Shown here piece after piece: positions 55,592 to 64,000 of a DNA stretch of 64,000 nucleotides (positions are counted from its first letter, which is position 1; the number at the start of each line of letters is the position of its first letter). Under the pieces are notes generated by a model that was given only the letters and a program-made list of their open reading frames with translations, was not told where the DNA came from and ran no database searches. This stretch comes from Pirellulaceae bacterium (GTDB taxonomy: Bacteria; Planctomycetota; Planctomycetia; Pirellulales; Pirellulaceae). The translations under genes and the position numbers were made by a program. Where the stretch lies: contig JAHDXO010000010.1 of assembly GCA_023382975.1 (NCBI GenBank), forward strand, positions 62,001 to 126,000, given 5' to 3'.

Positions 55592-56293
55592 ATGAGATAC
55601 TACACTTTGGGCCTGATCCTGACCGCGTTTCTGATGAACGCCGTCGCCGGCCAGCAGGCTGTCCTGGCGGCCGACGAAGACGGATTCAAGAGCCTTTTCG
55701 ATGGAAAAACACTCGAAGGCTGGGAAGGCAAGCCGCAGTTCTGGTCCGTCCGCGACGGTGCCATCGCGGGTCAGACGACAGCGGAAAACCCCACGAAGGG
55801 AAACACGTTTATTGTCTGGAGAGGCGGCAAGCTGGGCGATTTCGAACTCCGCTTGAAATTCCGCCTTGTCGGCGGCAACTCGGGCATCCAATACCGCAGC
55901 GTCGAGATGGATGATTTTGTGGTCGGCGGGTATCAGGCCGATTTCGAGGCCGGCGACCGGTACAACGGCATCCTGTACGAAGAGCGCGGGCGCGGCATTC
56001 TGGCGCTGCGAAATCAGAAGGTCGTGATCGAGGAAGACGGCACGAAGAAGGTTGTCGGCACCACCTGTGATGAGGATGCTCTGGTCGCCTCGATCAAGAA
56101 AGAAGACTGGAACGAGTACGTGATTATCGCCAAGGGCAACCATTTGGTGCAGAAGATCAACGGATTCGTCACGGTCGAAGTGACGGACAACCAGGAGTCG
56201 AAGCGGCGAATGGAGGGGGTTTTGGCCTTGCAGTTGCACGCTGGCCCGCCCATGTTGGTCCAGTTCAAGGACATTCAACTGAAGAGTCTCTAA
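55592..56293 (+). CDS. Exported DUF1080 (3-keto-disaccharide hydrolase) domain protein
   Basis: 233 residues from the ATG at 55592 (GGGAG nine bases upstream) with a signal peptide ([19 protein letters not shown]). DUF1080 motifs: [76 protein letters not shown] and [20 protein letters not shown]. Members are thought to hydrolyse or bind 3-keto-glycosides made by exported Gfo/Idh/MocA oxidoreductases, of which this window has two. Normal length for a single-domain member. Confidence 0.93.
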   Translation: MRYYTLGLILTAFLMNAVAGQQAVLAADEDGFKSLFDGKTLEGWEGKPQFWSVRDGAIAGQTTAENPTKGNTFIVWRGGKLGDFELRLKFRLVGGNSGIQYRSVEMDDFVVGGYQADFEAGDRYNGILYEERGRGILALRNQKVVIEEDGTKKVVGTTCDEDALVASIKKEDWNEYVIIAKGNHLVQKINGFVTVEVTDNQESKRRMEGVLALQLHAGPPMLVQFKDIQLKSL

Positions 56294-56432
56294 CAGGTAT
56301 TACGAACCTCCTGGCATTCGGGAGCCGGATCGGCGCCAATCGCCTGTCCGCTCCTTGACCGAATCGATCCGGCGGGCATACACTAGCCCGCTGGTTTTTT
56401 GGGGGGCTGGTAAACAAACGGGGAGAATCGAA

Positions 56433-57722
56433 TTGGCTGTAACCTCCGTCATCGGCTTGCAGTGGGGCGACGAGGCCAAGGGCAAAATCGTCGACTTGCT
56501 GACTTCCAGATTCGACATCGTGGTACGGTATCAGGGCGGCGCGAACGCCGGCCATACCGTGGTGGTGGGTGACCAAGTCTACAAGTTGCACCACATCCCG
56601 AGCGGAATTCTGAACCGGGGAGTGGTGAATATCGTCGCTCCCGGTGTCGTGCTGAATCCGCCGACGATCTTGAAAGAGATCGACTCGCTGTTGGAGCGAG
56701 GGATACCGGTGGCGGAGAACTTGAAGATCAGCGACCGCGTCCACGTGGTGTTTCCGTGGCATATCGCCGAGGACCGGGCGATCAATGCGGCCTTGGTGGG
56801 CGGGGAGAGCATCGGCACGACGCTGCGCGGCATCGGCCCCTGCTATCGGGACAAGTATGGCCGCTCGAATGCGATCCGTCTGGGAGACATGTATCGACCC
56901 GACTTTCGCGAAAAAGTCGCCTCGATCGTCGCGCTCAAATCGCGGCTGCTGTCCCAGTTGGGAGACAACGAGGACTTGGACGCCGAGGCGATTTACGAGG
57001 AATTCTCGGGCTACGCCGAGCGGTTGCGTCCGTACGTTGCCGAGACGACTCATTATCTGCATGACGCTTTGGAAGCGGGAAAGAACGTTTTGTTCGAAGG
57101 GGCTCAGGGCTCGCTGCTGGACATCGACCATGGCACGTTCCCTTTCGTGACCAGCAGCAACAGCTCGGGCGTCGGCGTCTGCGGCGGTTCGGGCGTGCCT
57201 CCGCGGTGGATTCAGCGGGTGTTGGGAGTGGCCAAGGCTTATACGACGCGAGTCGGCGGCGGGCCTTTCCCCACCGAATTGCACGACGAAACGGGACAGC
57301 GGATCCGCGACCTGGGCCGAGAATACGGAACCACGACGGGTCGACCGCGCCGCTGCGGCTGGTTCGATGCCGTGGCCGTTCGCTACACGGTCCGGCTTGG
57401 CGGGGTGGACGGCTTGGCGATCATGATGATGGACGTGCTCAGCCATCTACCCGAAATCAACATCTGTGTCGCCTACGAATTGAACGGCCAACGGATTGAC
57501 CGCTTCCCCGGTCATGTGGACGACCTGCGGTTGGTCAAGCCGATTCTGGAAACCCTGCCAGGTTGGCAGACGGACGTCTCCCAGGTTCGGCGCATCGAAG
57601 ATTTTCCGGCGGGTGCCCGCCGTTATCTGGACCGCGTGGCGGAACTGGTGGGGCGTCCCGTGGACGTGGTGTCCGTCGGTCCGGACCGCGAGCAGACGAT
57701 CTTTGCTGACAGCACGCTATGA
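56433..57722 (+). CDS. purA: Adenylosuccinate synthetase
   Basis: 429 residues from a TTG start at 56433, which has GGGGAG seven bases before it and gives the family N-terminus ([16 protein letters not shown]). It joins IMP and aspartate to adenylosuccinate using GTP, in AMP synthesis. The P-loop-like motif is GDEAKGK (12-18), where most bacteria have GDEGKGK. Other motifs: [55 protein letters not shown] and the GTP/aspartate-side [20 protein letters not shown]. Its stop overlaps the uppS start (ATGA), so purine, isoprenoid and lipid genes are coupled here. Confidence 0.98.
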   Translation: MAVTSVIGLQWGDEAKGKIVDLLTSRFDIVVRYQGGANAGHTVVVGDQVYKLHHIPSGILNRGVVNIVAPGVVLNPPTILKEIDSLLERGIPVAENLKISDRVHVVFPWHIAEDRAINAALVGGESIGTTLRGIGPCYRDKYGRSNAIRLGDMYRPDFREKVASIVALKSRLLSQLGDNEDLDAEAIYEEFSGYAERLRPYVAETTHYLHDALEAGKNVLFEGAQGSLLDIDHGTFPFVTSSNSSGVGVCGGSGVPPRWIQRVLGVAKAYTTRVGGGPFPTELHDETGQRIRDLGREYGTTTGRPRRCGWFDAVAVRYTVRLGGVDGLAIMMMDVLSHLPEINICVAYELNGQRIDRFPGHVDDLRLVKPILETLPGWQTDVSQVRRIEDFPAGARRYLDRVAELVGRPVDVVSVGPDREQTIFADSTL

Positions 57723-58495
57723 CAGAAACGGTCGAGTCAACTCGGGCCACGACCGACGCGTTCGAGATCCATCGAGAGCGGCGGCCTCGCCATATCGCCG
57801 TGATCATGGACGGCAACGGCCGCTGGGCTCAGCAACGGAATCTGCCGCGGATCGAAGGTCACCGGCGCGGCGTGGCGAGTGTGCGGACGACGGTGGAAGA
57901 ATCGGCCCGTCTGGGCATCGAGCAGTTGACGCTGTACTGCTTGTCCAGTGAGAACTGGAAACGTCCGCGGCACGAGCTGGACTTTCTGATGCATCTGCTG
58001 GAGCAGTATTTGATCGAGGAGCGGACCGCGATCATGCGCAACAATCTGGTGGTCGATATCATCGGCCGCCGCGACGGCATCCCTGACCGCGTTCAGGAGG
58101 AGATGGACAAGACGATCGGCATGAGTGCGGGCAACACGGGCACGCGGTTGTGCCTGGCGATCAATTATGGCGGTCGGGCCGAAATGGTCGACGCCGTGCA
58201 ACGCATCGCCCGCTTGGTGGCCCACGGTGAATTGTCGCCCGATGAGATTACGGAAGCCTGCATCGCTCGCCATCTGTACACCGCCGGCATGCCCGACCCG
58301 GATCTGGTGATCCGGACGGCCGGCGAGATGCGAGTCAGCAATTTCCTGCTCTGGCAGATCAGTTATGCCGAGTTCTGGGTGACTGACCGATGTTGGCCCG
58401 AATTTCGTGCGGAAGATCTGCACCAGGCGATTCGAGACTTCGCGGCCCGCGACCGGCGGTTCGGCGGCTTGCATCCGATCGAGGAGGAACTCTAG
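57719..58495 (+). CDS. uppS: Isoprenyl transferase (undecaprenyl diphosphate synthase)
   Basis: 258 residues. It condenses isopentenyl units onto farnesyl diphosphate to make the long-chain lipid carrier for peptidoglycan and other wall polymers. Signature [20 protein letters not shown] with the catalytic Asp31, then [47 protein letters not shown] and [19 protein letters not shown]. The second conserved region reads [11 protein letters not shown] where most bacteria have RTSGEQRLSNF, a conservative variant. It overlaps purA upstream and abuts cdsA downstream. Confidence 0.97.
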   Translation: MTETVESTRATTDAFEIHRERRPRHIAVIMDGNGRWAQQRNLPRIEGHRRGVASVRTTVEESARLGIEQLTLYCLSSENWKRPRHELDFLMHLLEQYLIEERTAIMRNNLVVDIIGRRDGIPDRVQEEMDKTIGMSAGNTGTRLCLAINYGGRAEMVDAVQRIARLVAHGELSPDEITEACIARHLYTAGMPDPDLVIRTAGEMRVSNFLLWQISYAEFWVTDRCWPEFRAEDLHQAIRDFAARDRRFGGLHPIEEEL

Positions 58496-59407
58496 GTGCT
58501 GCGCTGGCGTCTGTTGACCGCGATGCTGATCATCGCTCCCCTGCTGGGCCTGATGGTCGCCGACTACCGCTACCACTTCGGCGCTCCCGGCATTTGGCTG
58601 GCCCCTCTCGCCGTGTTGCTTTCGATCGCCGCCGTGGCTGAAGTGCTCGACTTGTTTCGAGGCAAGAACTTGCGGCCTTCGCCGTGGAGCGTCCATGCGG
58701 GAGCCCTGTTGGTCGTCTTGACGGGAATGGTCCCTTTGGTTTGGGGTCTCAGCGGTGCTCCGTATCCGGGCGACTCGGAAATCGGCCGATTCGGCTGGTC
58801 CCTGTTGGCGCTGCCGATGGCCAGCGCGTTGATTTTTGTCGTCGAGATGATCCGTTTCCGTCAACCGGGCGAGTCGGTGGTCAACGTCGCGCTGGGGATC
58901 TTGACCGTGGTGTACGTCGCCGTGCCGGTGAGTTTTCTGGTGGGGTTGCGGCTTCACGGAGATAACGCTTCGGGGATGGCGGCTCTGGTCTCGCTGGTGC
59001 TGATCGTCAAAATGTCCGACACAGGGGCCTATTTCAGCGGACGCTGGCTGGGACGCCGCAAGATGGCGCCCCTGATCAGCCCCAAGAAAACGATCGCCGG
59101 ATTCGTAGGCGGACTATTGACCGCCGCCGCCGTTTCCTGGATTTTCTTTGCATTCGTCGCGCCAAGCATCGTCGGAGCGGCACACGAGGAGACGAGTCTG
59201 GCGGGCGCTTTAGTCTATGGATTGCTGATCGGCCTAGCGGGCGTGATCGGCGACCTATCCGAGTCCCTGCTCAAACGCGACATGGAACGCAAGGACAGCA
59301 GTTGCTGGATGCCCGGCCTGGGAGGCGTCTTGGACGTGCTGGATTCCCTGTTGTTTGCAGCACCCGTCGCCTATCTCTGCTGGTTCCTGCGACTGGTCGG
59401 TCCTTGA
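58496..59407 (+). CDS. cdsA: Phosphatidate cytidylyltransferase, variant signature
   Basis: 303 residues starting at a GTG directly after the uppS stop. About eight membrane helices. It makes CDP-diacylglycerol from phosphatidate and CTP. The C-terminal signature reads SLLKRDMERKDSSCWMPGLG followed by GVLDVLDSLLFAAP. The family consensus has PGHGG and LDRxDS; here the His is Leu and the Arg is Val, while the KR, KD and Asp residues remain. MSDTGAYFSGRWLGRRKMAP and LISPKKTIAG are typical. Similar changes may be shared by planctomycetes. The purA-uppS-cdsA order is an operon. Confidence 0.93.
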   Translation: MLRWRLLTAMLIIAPLLGLMVADYRYHFGAPGIWLAPLAVLLSIAAVAEVLDLFRGKNLRPSPWSVHAGALLVVLTGMVPLVWGLSGAPYPGDSEIGRFGWSLLALPMASALIFVVEMIRFRQPGESVVNVALGILTVVYVAVPVSFLVGLRLHGDNASGMAALVSLVLIVKMSDTGAYFSGRWLGRRKMAPLISPKKTIAGFVGGLLTAAAVSWIFFAFVAPSIVGAAHEETSLAGALVYGLLIGLAGVIGDLSESLLKRDMERKDSSCWMPGLGGVLDVLDSLLFAAPVAYLCWFLRLVGP

Positions 59408-59536
59408 AGGCATCTGTTCAATCCTCCTCCGGCTCACCAGAATGGCTGATCAGATTGGGAAGACGCAACGGTTTCCATCGCGCGTGTGCGGTGCGTGCGG
59501 CCAGTGCCCAGAAACTCGAACCCGCGAGAGCCTACC

Positions 59537-60595
59537 ATGACGGAATCCCCGAAGAACCAATCCTCGGACAATCGTGCAGAATCCTGGCCCAACGGCCTTG
59601 GTCGCCGCGAATGGCTGGCCTACTCGGCGGCCTTCGGTGCGGCCTTTCTCGGTCGACAGGGACTGAGTGCCGAGTCCGAGGCGCCGCCGTCGGCCGCCCC
59701 GCGTGCGAAAGAACAATCGCCGCCGCGCCGTTACGACATGAAGAAATCGATCAATTTGTGGGCGTTCCCCTATCCGGACCAGATGTCGCTGCGCGACTGT
59801 TTTCAACTCGCCAAAACGGCCGGATTCGACGGCGTCGAGATCAATTTCGGACTCGAAGGCGAATTTTCCGCCGAATCGACGCCCGACGAGTTCCGCGCGA
59901 TCGGGCGGTTGGCCGAGGAGGTGGGAATCGCCATCAGCGGTGTCTGTTCGTTCTTGTACTGGCCCTACAGCCTGACGCATGCGGACCCCGAGCGACGGGA
60001 ACGGGGACTTCAATTGGCTCGCCAAATGATCCAGGCCGCCCGATTGGTTGGCACGGAGAATCTGCTGGTCGTGCCCGGCGCCGTCTATGTGCCGTGGTTG
60101 GACGATGTGGAACCGGTTCCGAACGACGTCTGCGAGCGTCGAGCGCGCGAAGCCCTCGAAAAACTGCTGCCCGAAGCCGAACAGGCCGGAGTCTACCTGA
60201 ACCTGGAGAACATCTTCGCGAACGGATTCTTGTTCAGTCCGCAGGAAATGGTCGCCTTTGTAGACGCATTCGATCATCCCCGTGTGCAAGTCCACTTCGA
60301 CACCGGGAACATCATGCAGTACCAGTTTCCGGAGCACTGGATCCCGATTCTTGGCCAGCGGATCAAGAACATCCATTTCAAGGAGTGGGACAAGCGGACT
60401 CGCGAATTCCATCTCTCCACGTTCCGCACGCTGCTGGACGGGACAACGAACTGGCCAGCAGTCGTCGAAGCGCTGGACCGCGTTGGGTATCGCGGCTATT
60501 TGACTTTCGAATACTTCCACCCCTTCCAGCATTTTCCCGAGGCGTTGGTCTACCAGACATCCGACGCCCTGGATCGTATTCTGGGAAGAAAATGA
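59537..60595 (+). CDS. Tat-exported sugar phosphate isomerase/epimerase-like TIM-barrel protein
   Basis: 352 residues from the ATG at 59537, with a twin-arginine-like signal (GRREWLAYSAAFGAAFLG). The barrel (AP endonuclease 2/xylose isomerase-like) has DCFQLAKTAGFDGVEINFG, a metal-site Glu in VYLNLENIFANGFL, Asp/His in VQVHFDTGNIMQYQ, IKNIHFKEWDK and the last metal Glu in GYLTFEYFHPFQHF. It is probably a divalent-metal sugar epimerase or isomerase acting outside the cytoplasm. Substrate unknown. It follows cdsA after about 130 bases and likely has its own promoter. Confidence 0.9.
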   Translation: MTESPKNQSSDNRAESWPNGLGRREWLAYSAAFGAAFLGRQGLSAESEAPPSAAPRAKEQSPPRRYDMKKSINLWAFPYPDQMSLRDCFQLAKTAGFDGVEINFGLEGEFSAESTPDEFRAIGRLAEEVGIAISGVCSFLYWPYSLTHADPERRERGLQLARQMIQAARLVGTENLLVVPGAVYVPWLDDVEPVPNDVCERRAREALEKLLPEAEQAGVYLNLENIFANGFLFSPQEMVAFVDAFDHPRVQVHFDTGNIMQYQFPEHWIPILGQRIKNIHFKEWDKRTREFHLSTFRTLLDGTTNWPAVVEALDRVGYRGYLTFEYFHPFQHFPEALVYQTSDALDRILGRK

Positions 60596-60707
60596 GACCC
60601 CCCTGTTTACTGGCAGCCGGGAAACCTTTACGAGCCGCCCGTGGAGCGGTATATTCATCGCAGTAACAAATCACCAATTTAAGTCACGTGTTGGCGGCGA
60701 GTTTAGT

Positions 60708-61964
60708 ATGAGCGAATCGAAGTCCCAAGATCACTGGAAGGCCCTGGCCGAGCTACTGGATGTCAGCGTGCCCGACGAACCCGAGGAGGCGCCGGTCACG
60801 CAGGAGGCCGAACCGGAGACCGCGGCGGGAGTTGACCCGCAAGCCGGTGTCCCGGCGCCGACAGGCGACGAATCCTCGGAAGAGACGCCCCTGGCACCGC
60901 CAGCTTCGCCGGCCGAGCCGCCGCGACCGCCGGTTCCGCCCGCACGATCGCGCCCCGCGCCGCGTCCGCCGGCCCCTCGTGCTGACGCCAATCACTGGCG
61001 CGGACTGGCAGGCGCCTTGGGCATCGAAGTGCCTGACGAGGAAATCGAGGAAATCGAGGAGGTCGAGGAGGTCGAAGAGGCGGTCGTCGAGGCGGAATTG
61101 GTGGCCGAACCCGAGCCGGTCGTTGAGCCCGATCGAGTGGCAGCGGAGACGGACGACACCGAGGAAGACAGTGCGGCTTCCGATTGGAGCGAACCCTCGA
61201 CGCTGCAGCCTGCGCAAGAGAGCATGTCCGATTGGCTGAATCCCGTCGTCGCGCCCGATGTCCAGGCTCAGTTCGAACAGGCCGTGTCCGACACGGAACC
61301 GCCGCCGGAGCCCCCGGCTCCGCCGAAGCGATCGGTCCCCTCGCTGTTTGACGACAAGTCGATCTCCATCGATACGCCGGGCGTCCTGGACCGAATCTTC
61401 GAGGCGGATTCGGACGAGGAACGGCGTCCGGCGATTCCTGCTGGCTTCGAAGAGCGCGAGGCGTTTTCGGAAATCGACGACGATCTGGACGAGGGCATCG
61501 ACTCGTCGCTCGACGAAGAAGACGATGAGGCAGGGGACGATGCGGAAGAAGCGTTGGGTTCCGCCGCAGAATCGCAGCCGGCCGAAGCCGAAGGGGAGGG
61601 CGACGAACCTCGCCGCCGTCGTCGCCGTCGCCGTCGCCGCAGAAAGCCCGGCAAGAGCGACAGCGCCGATGCGGCAACGGCCGAACCCGACGCCGACTCG
61701 CAGCAGGACGATGCGCCGCGGGAAGCAGCCGCAAGCGAACATGACCTGGAGGACGAGTTGCACGACGACGTCGATGACCATGACGACGGTCACCACGACG
61801 ACGAGGATGACGACGAACTGCTCACGCTGGGCGTCAAGCACCGCAAGATCCCCACGTGGGACGAAGCCGTGCAGGTTGTGATCTCGGCCAACATGGAATC
61901 GCGTGCCAAGAACCCCGGCAACGGACCGCGAGGTCGCGGACGCGGGCGCGGTCGCCGGCCGTGA
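60708..61964 (+). CDS. Highly charged low-complexity protein with internal repeat
   Basis: 418 residues. Two copies of a short helical motif begin it: DHWKALAELLDVSVPDE (8-24) and NHWRGLAGALGIEVPDEE (about 97-114). Between and after them are Pro/Ala- and Glu-rich linkers, then a run of Arg (about 303-313) next to acidic stretches, and a His/Asp-rich tail near 345-370. The last 45 residues (HRKIPTWDEAVQVVISANME followed by an RGRGRGRGR-type end) look like a conserved nucleic-acid-binding tail. No enzyme domain. It may be an RNA- or DNA-associated scaffold of planctomycetes. The stop overlaps the GTG of the CPBP gene (GTGA). Confidence 0.85.
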   Translation: MSESKSQDHWKALAELLDVSVPDEPEEAPVTQEAEPETAAGVDPQAGVPAPTGDESSEETPLAPPASPAEPPRPPVPPARSRPAPRPPAPRADANHWRGLAGALGIEVPDEEIEEIEEVEEVEEAVVEAELVAEPEPVVEPDRVAAETDDTEEDSAASDWSEPSTLQPAQESMSDWLNPVVAPDVQAQFEQAVSDTEPPPEPPAPPKRSVPSLFDDKSISIDTPGVLDRIFEADSDEERRPAIPAGFEEREAFSEIDDDLDEGIDSSLDEEDDEAGDDAEEALGSAAESQPAEAEGEGDEPRRRRRRRRRRRKPGKSDSADAATAEPDADSQQDDAPREAAASEHDLEDELHDDVDDHDDGHHDDEDDDELLTLGVKHRKIPTWDEAVQVVISANMESRAKNPGNGPRGRGRGRGRRP

Positions 61965-62692
61965 GCGGCAAGGCAGCGGAACATGGTCGCGGCGAGTGGG
62001 CAGTCTTGGCCCTGGCGATGGTCCTTCCGTTGTTGATCACGCTGCTGTATTTTGTTCTGCTTGCGTCGGCCGACACTTCGTGGCAACGAGTCGCCGCGAT
62101 CATGGGCAAGGGCGTGCAGTTCGCCCTGCCGATTGTCTGGGTCGGACTGATCTGTCGCGAGATGCGTGTTCCGCATTTCTCGACGAGTCGCGGTCTGGCC
62201 GGCGGGTTCGGGTTCGGGCTGCTGGTTCTCGTGCTCATGGTCGTGACCTATCAGCACGTCCTGCTGCCGCGAGGTATCTTTCTTGCGGCCACGGGCGAGA
62301 TCCGCGCCAAGGTGACCGGACTGGGCGTCGATTCTCTGGCGGCTTATGTGGCGTTGGGAGTTTTCTATTCGCTGATCCATTCGCTGCTGGAGGAATACTA
62401 CTGGCGATGGTTCGTGTACGGAAGGCTGCGGCGACATGTGAGCGTAACCGCCGCGATCACCGTTTCCAGCCTGGCCTTCGCGGCGCATCACGTCATCTTG
62501 CTGGCGACCTACTTCGGCTGGCTGTCGATCTGGACCTGGCTATTCTCGTTGTCCGTCGCGGTGGGGGGCGCGTTCTGGGCCTGGCTCTACCAGCGCAGCG
62601 GATCGCTGGTCGGTCCGTGGCTCAGCCATCTGCTGGTCGACGCGGCGATTTTTCTGATCGGTTACGACTTGGTGAGCGATCTGTTGACATGA
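61961..62692 (+). CDS. CPBP family intramembrane metalloprotease
   Basis: 243 residues from a GTG at 61961 that overlaps the upstream stop. About seven membrane helices. The family's EExxxR-like motif is LLEEYYWRWFVYG, followed by a second site FAAHHVILLATYF and a third SHLLVDAAIFL, matching the CPBP/Rce1 glutamate, His and His/Asp positions. Such enzymes cleave prenylated or other membrane peptides. The usual FR after EE is replaced by YYWRW, which still leaves Glu-Glu and Arg. Coupled translation links it with the charged protein upstream. Confidence 0.9.
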   Translation: MSGKAAEHGRGEWAVLALAMVLPLLITLLYFVLLASADTSWQRVAAIMGKGVQFALPIVWVGLICREMRVPHFSTSRGLAGGFGFGLLVLVLMVVTYQHVLLPRGIFLAATGEIRAKVTGLGVDSLAAYVALGVFYSLIHSLLEEYYWRWFVYGRLRRHVSVTAAITVSSLAFAAHHVILLATYFGWLSIWTWLFSLSVAVGGAFWAWLYQRSGSLVGPWLSHLLVDAAIFLIGYDLVSDLLT

Positions 62693-62696
62693 GATC

Positions 62697-64000
62697 ATGA
62701 GCCGCGACCATATCCATTTCGTCACCGGGCGTCTGGCCGAACATGCCTTGCGGGACACCGTCGCGCGGCTGGCCGAGCAGGTGGGCTTCGATTACTCGAT
62801 CGGCGTGATGCCGATCACCGTGGCCGCGTTGATGACTCCGGCATGGATCGCCAAACGGCTCGAACCGCCTCCGGAAACGACGCGCATCGTCTTGCCGGGC
62901 TATTGCGACGGGGATTTGGAGCCGGTTCGCGCGGTGTGCCCGGCGTCCGTCGAGTCGGGGCCGAAGGATCTGCGGCAACTGCCTGAGTATTTCGGGCAAG
63001 TCGGTGGCCGTGGCCACGATTACGGCGGCTACGACATTGAGATCCTGGCCGAGATCAATCATGCTCCGCGCCTGAGTCTGGACGAAATCCGCCGCCAGGC
63101 GCGGCGTTTGGCCGACGATGGCGCCGATCTGATCGACATCGGCTGCGAACCGGGGGATGCGTGGCCGGGCGTCGCCGATTGCGTGCGCGCGCTGCGAGCC
63201 GACGGCCATCGCGTGTCGATCGACAGTTGGAATCCGGCCGAGGTCGGGGCCGCGGTGCGTGCCGGGGCCGAGTTGGTGCTGTCGGTAAATTCGGCCAACT
63301 GCGAAGCGGCCGTGGATTGGGGGTGCGAAGTCGTCGCGATCCCCGACGATTTCGCCACGCTGGCCGGTTTGGATGAGACCGTCGATCGACTGGCAGCCGC
63401 CGGAGTGCGTCTGCGGATCGATCCGATTCTGGAGCCGATCGGCTGCGGGTTCGCGGCCAGTCTGAATCGCTACTACGAAATCCGTCGGCGGTATCCCGAC
63501 GCCGAAATGCTGATGGGCATCGGCAACTTGACGGAATTGACCGACGCCGACTCGGCCGGGATGAACGTGTTGTTGCTGGGCATCTGCCAGGAACTGGGCA
63601 TCCGCAGCATCCTGACCACCCAAGTCATCAACTGGGCCCGAACCAGCGTCCGCGAATGCGATCTGGCTCGTCGCCTGGTGTGCTACGCGGTGCGGCACGG
63701 CGTGCCTCCGAAACGGCTCGAACCACAACTGGTCCTGCTGCGCGATCCGAAAGTGTACGAATACGGACCCGAGCAACTGGATCGACTGGCCGCGGAAGTC
63801 AAGGACAAGAACTACCGGGTTTTTGCCGAGGGGGGCCAGGTCCATTTGATCAACGCCGGAACGCATCTGGCCGATGCTGACGCATTCCGGCTGTTTGCAC
63901 AGTTGATGTCCGCCCAGCCGGATCGCCTGGACGCTTCACACGCCTTTTACCTTGGCTACGAGATAGCCAAGGCCGTGACTGCGCTGACGCTCGGCAAAGA
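62697..64000 (+). CDS. DUF6513 / dihydropteroate synthase-like protein (partial)
   Basis: Open from an ATG at 62697 to the window end, at least 434 residues with no stop. The N-terminal domain (HIHFVTGRLAEHALRDTVAR, MTPAWIAKRL, VLPGYCDGDL) is the DUF6513 part. The C-terminal barrel is like dihydropteroate synthase (ADLIDIGCEPGD, VSIDSWNPAEVGAAVRAGAE, RLRIDPILEPIGCG, MLMGIGNLTELTDADSAGMN). Proteins of this type sit with tetrahydromethanopterin-linked C1 genes in methanogens, methylotrophs and planctomycetes and are thought to help make that cofactor. Starts four bases after the CPBP stop. The role is inferred from family. Confidence 0.88.
   Translation, partial: MSRDHIHFVTGRLAEHALRDTVARLAEQVGFDYSIGVMPITVAALMTPAWIAKRLEPPPETTRIVLPGYCDGDLEPVRAVCPASVESGPKDLRQLPEYFGQVGGRGHDYGGYDIEILAEINHAPRLSLDEIRRQARRLADDGADLIDIGCEPGDAWPGVADCVRALRADGHRVSIDSWNPAEVGAAVRAGAELVLSVNSANCEAAVDWGCEVVAIPDDFATLAGLDETVDRLAAAGVRLRIDPILEPIGCGFAASLNRYYEIRRRYPDAEMLMGIGNLTELTDADSAGMNVLLLGICQELGIRSILTTQVINWARTSVRECDLARRLVCYAVRHGVPPKRLEPQLVLLRDPKVYEYGPEQLDRLAAEVKDKNYRVFAEGGQVHLINAGTHLADADAFRLFAQLMSAQPDRLDASHAFYLGYEIAKAVTALTLGK

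Noticed and set aside
1..64000. tRNA or rRNA genes
   Set aside because: I looked in the gaps for cloverleaf-like sequence and conserved rRNA stretches and saw none; a tRNAscan or covariance search would be decisive.

Overview
This window looks like chromosomal DNA of a planctomycete, most likely Pirellulales-like. The GC content is high. There are many secreted or Tat-exported catabolic proteins (GH116, sulfatase, DUF1080, PmoA/DUF6807, sialidase-like propeller, Gfo/Idh/MocA, mandelate racemase superfamily). An HzsA-like di-CxxCH protein, an ECF sigma factor coupled to a giant VWA/YfbK protein, and three kinds of palindromic intergenic repeat point the same way. No rRNA, tRNA or CRISPR array was seen. 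The assignment rests on gene families and has not been tested with a marker gene.

Layout. 1-6166 (minus): ECF sigma factor, a 1291-aa VWA protein whose start overlaps the sigma stop, and a large exported protein cut by the window edge. 6577-8433: an IS21-like element with perfect 26-bp inverted ends whose istA and istB are merged into one shortened ORF. 8591-17539: an accessory region with a lower-GC NlpC/P60-like gene, an orphan two-domain ABC permease, trmL, and a same-strand set GNAT-PIN-PUA-like / ASCH / membrane NACHT NTPase. That set is the best candidate for an undescribed defence or stress system. 18004-26445: exported GH116 glycosidase, small protein, secretin-like protein, DUF255 thioredoxin-fold protein and panB, with a strong terminator between the two convergent genes at about 22.0 kb.

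26612-45126: a catabolic and exported gene zone. It holds a Tat oxidoreductase, the HzsA-like di-haem protein, a coupled SDR / 2-hydroxyacid dehydrogenase / DUF3754 operon, a second exported oxidoreductase, tandem PmoA-like paralogues, a truncated helicase-like tail next to an FkbM methyltransferase, a galactonate-dehydratase-like enzyme, a sulfatase and a glycine-rich repeat protein. 45189-52266: SnoaL-like and STAS proteins that overlap, a long hairpin in front of a PAS/GAF sigma-54 activator, and an AAA+/TPR gene pair. 52382-56293: exported propeller, beta-helix and DUF1080 proteins.

56433-59407 is a core housekeeping operon, purA-uppS-cdsA, with overlapping or abutting genes. It is followed by an exported sugar isomerase-like protein, a highly charged low-complexity protein overlapping a CPBP membrane protease, and a partial DUF6513/DHPS-like gene probably tied to tetrahydromethanopterin C1 metabolism.

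Start sites were chosen by Shine-Dalgarno spacing, overlap with the upstream gene and family N-termini. Homology statements come from recognition of motifs, not from a database search.
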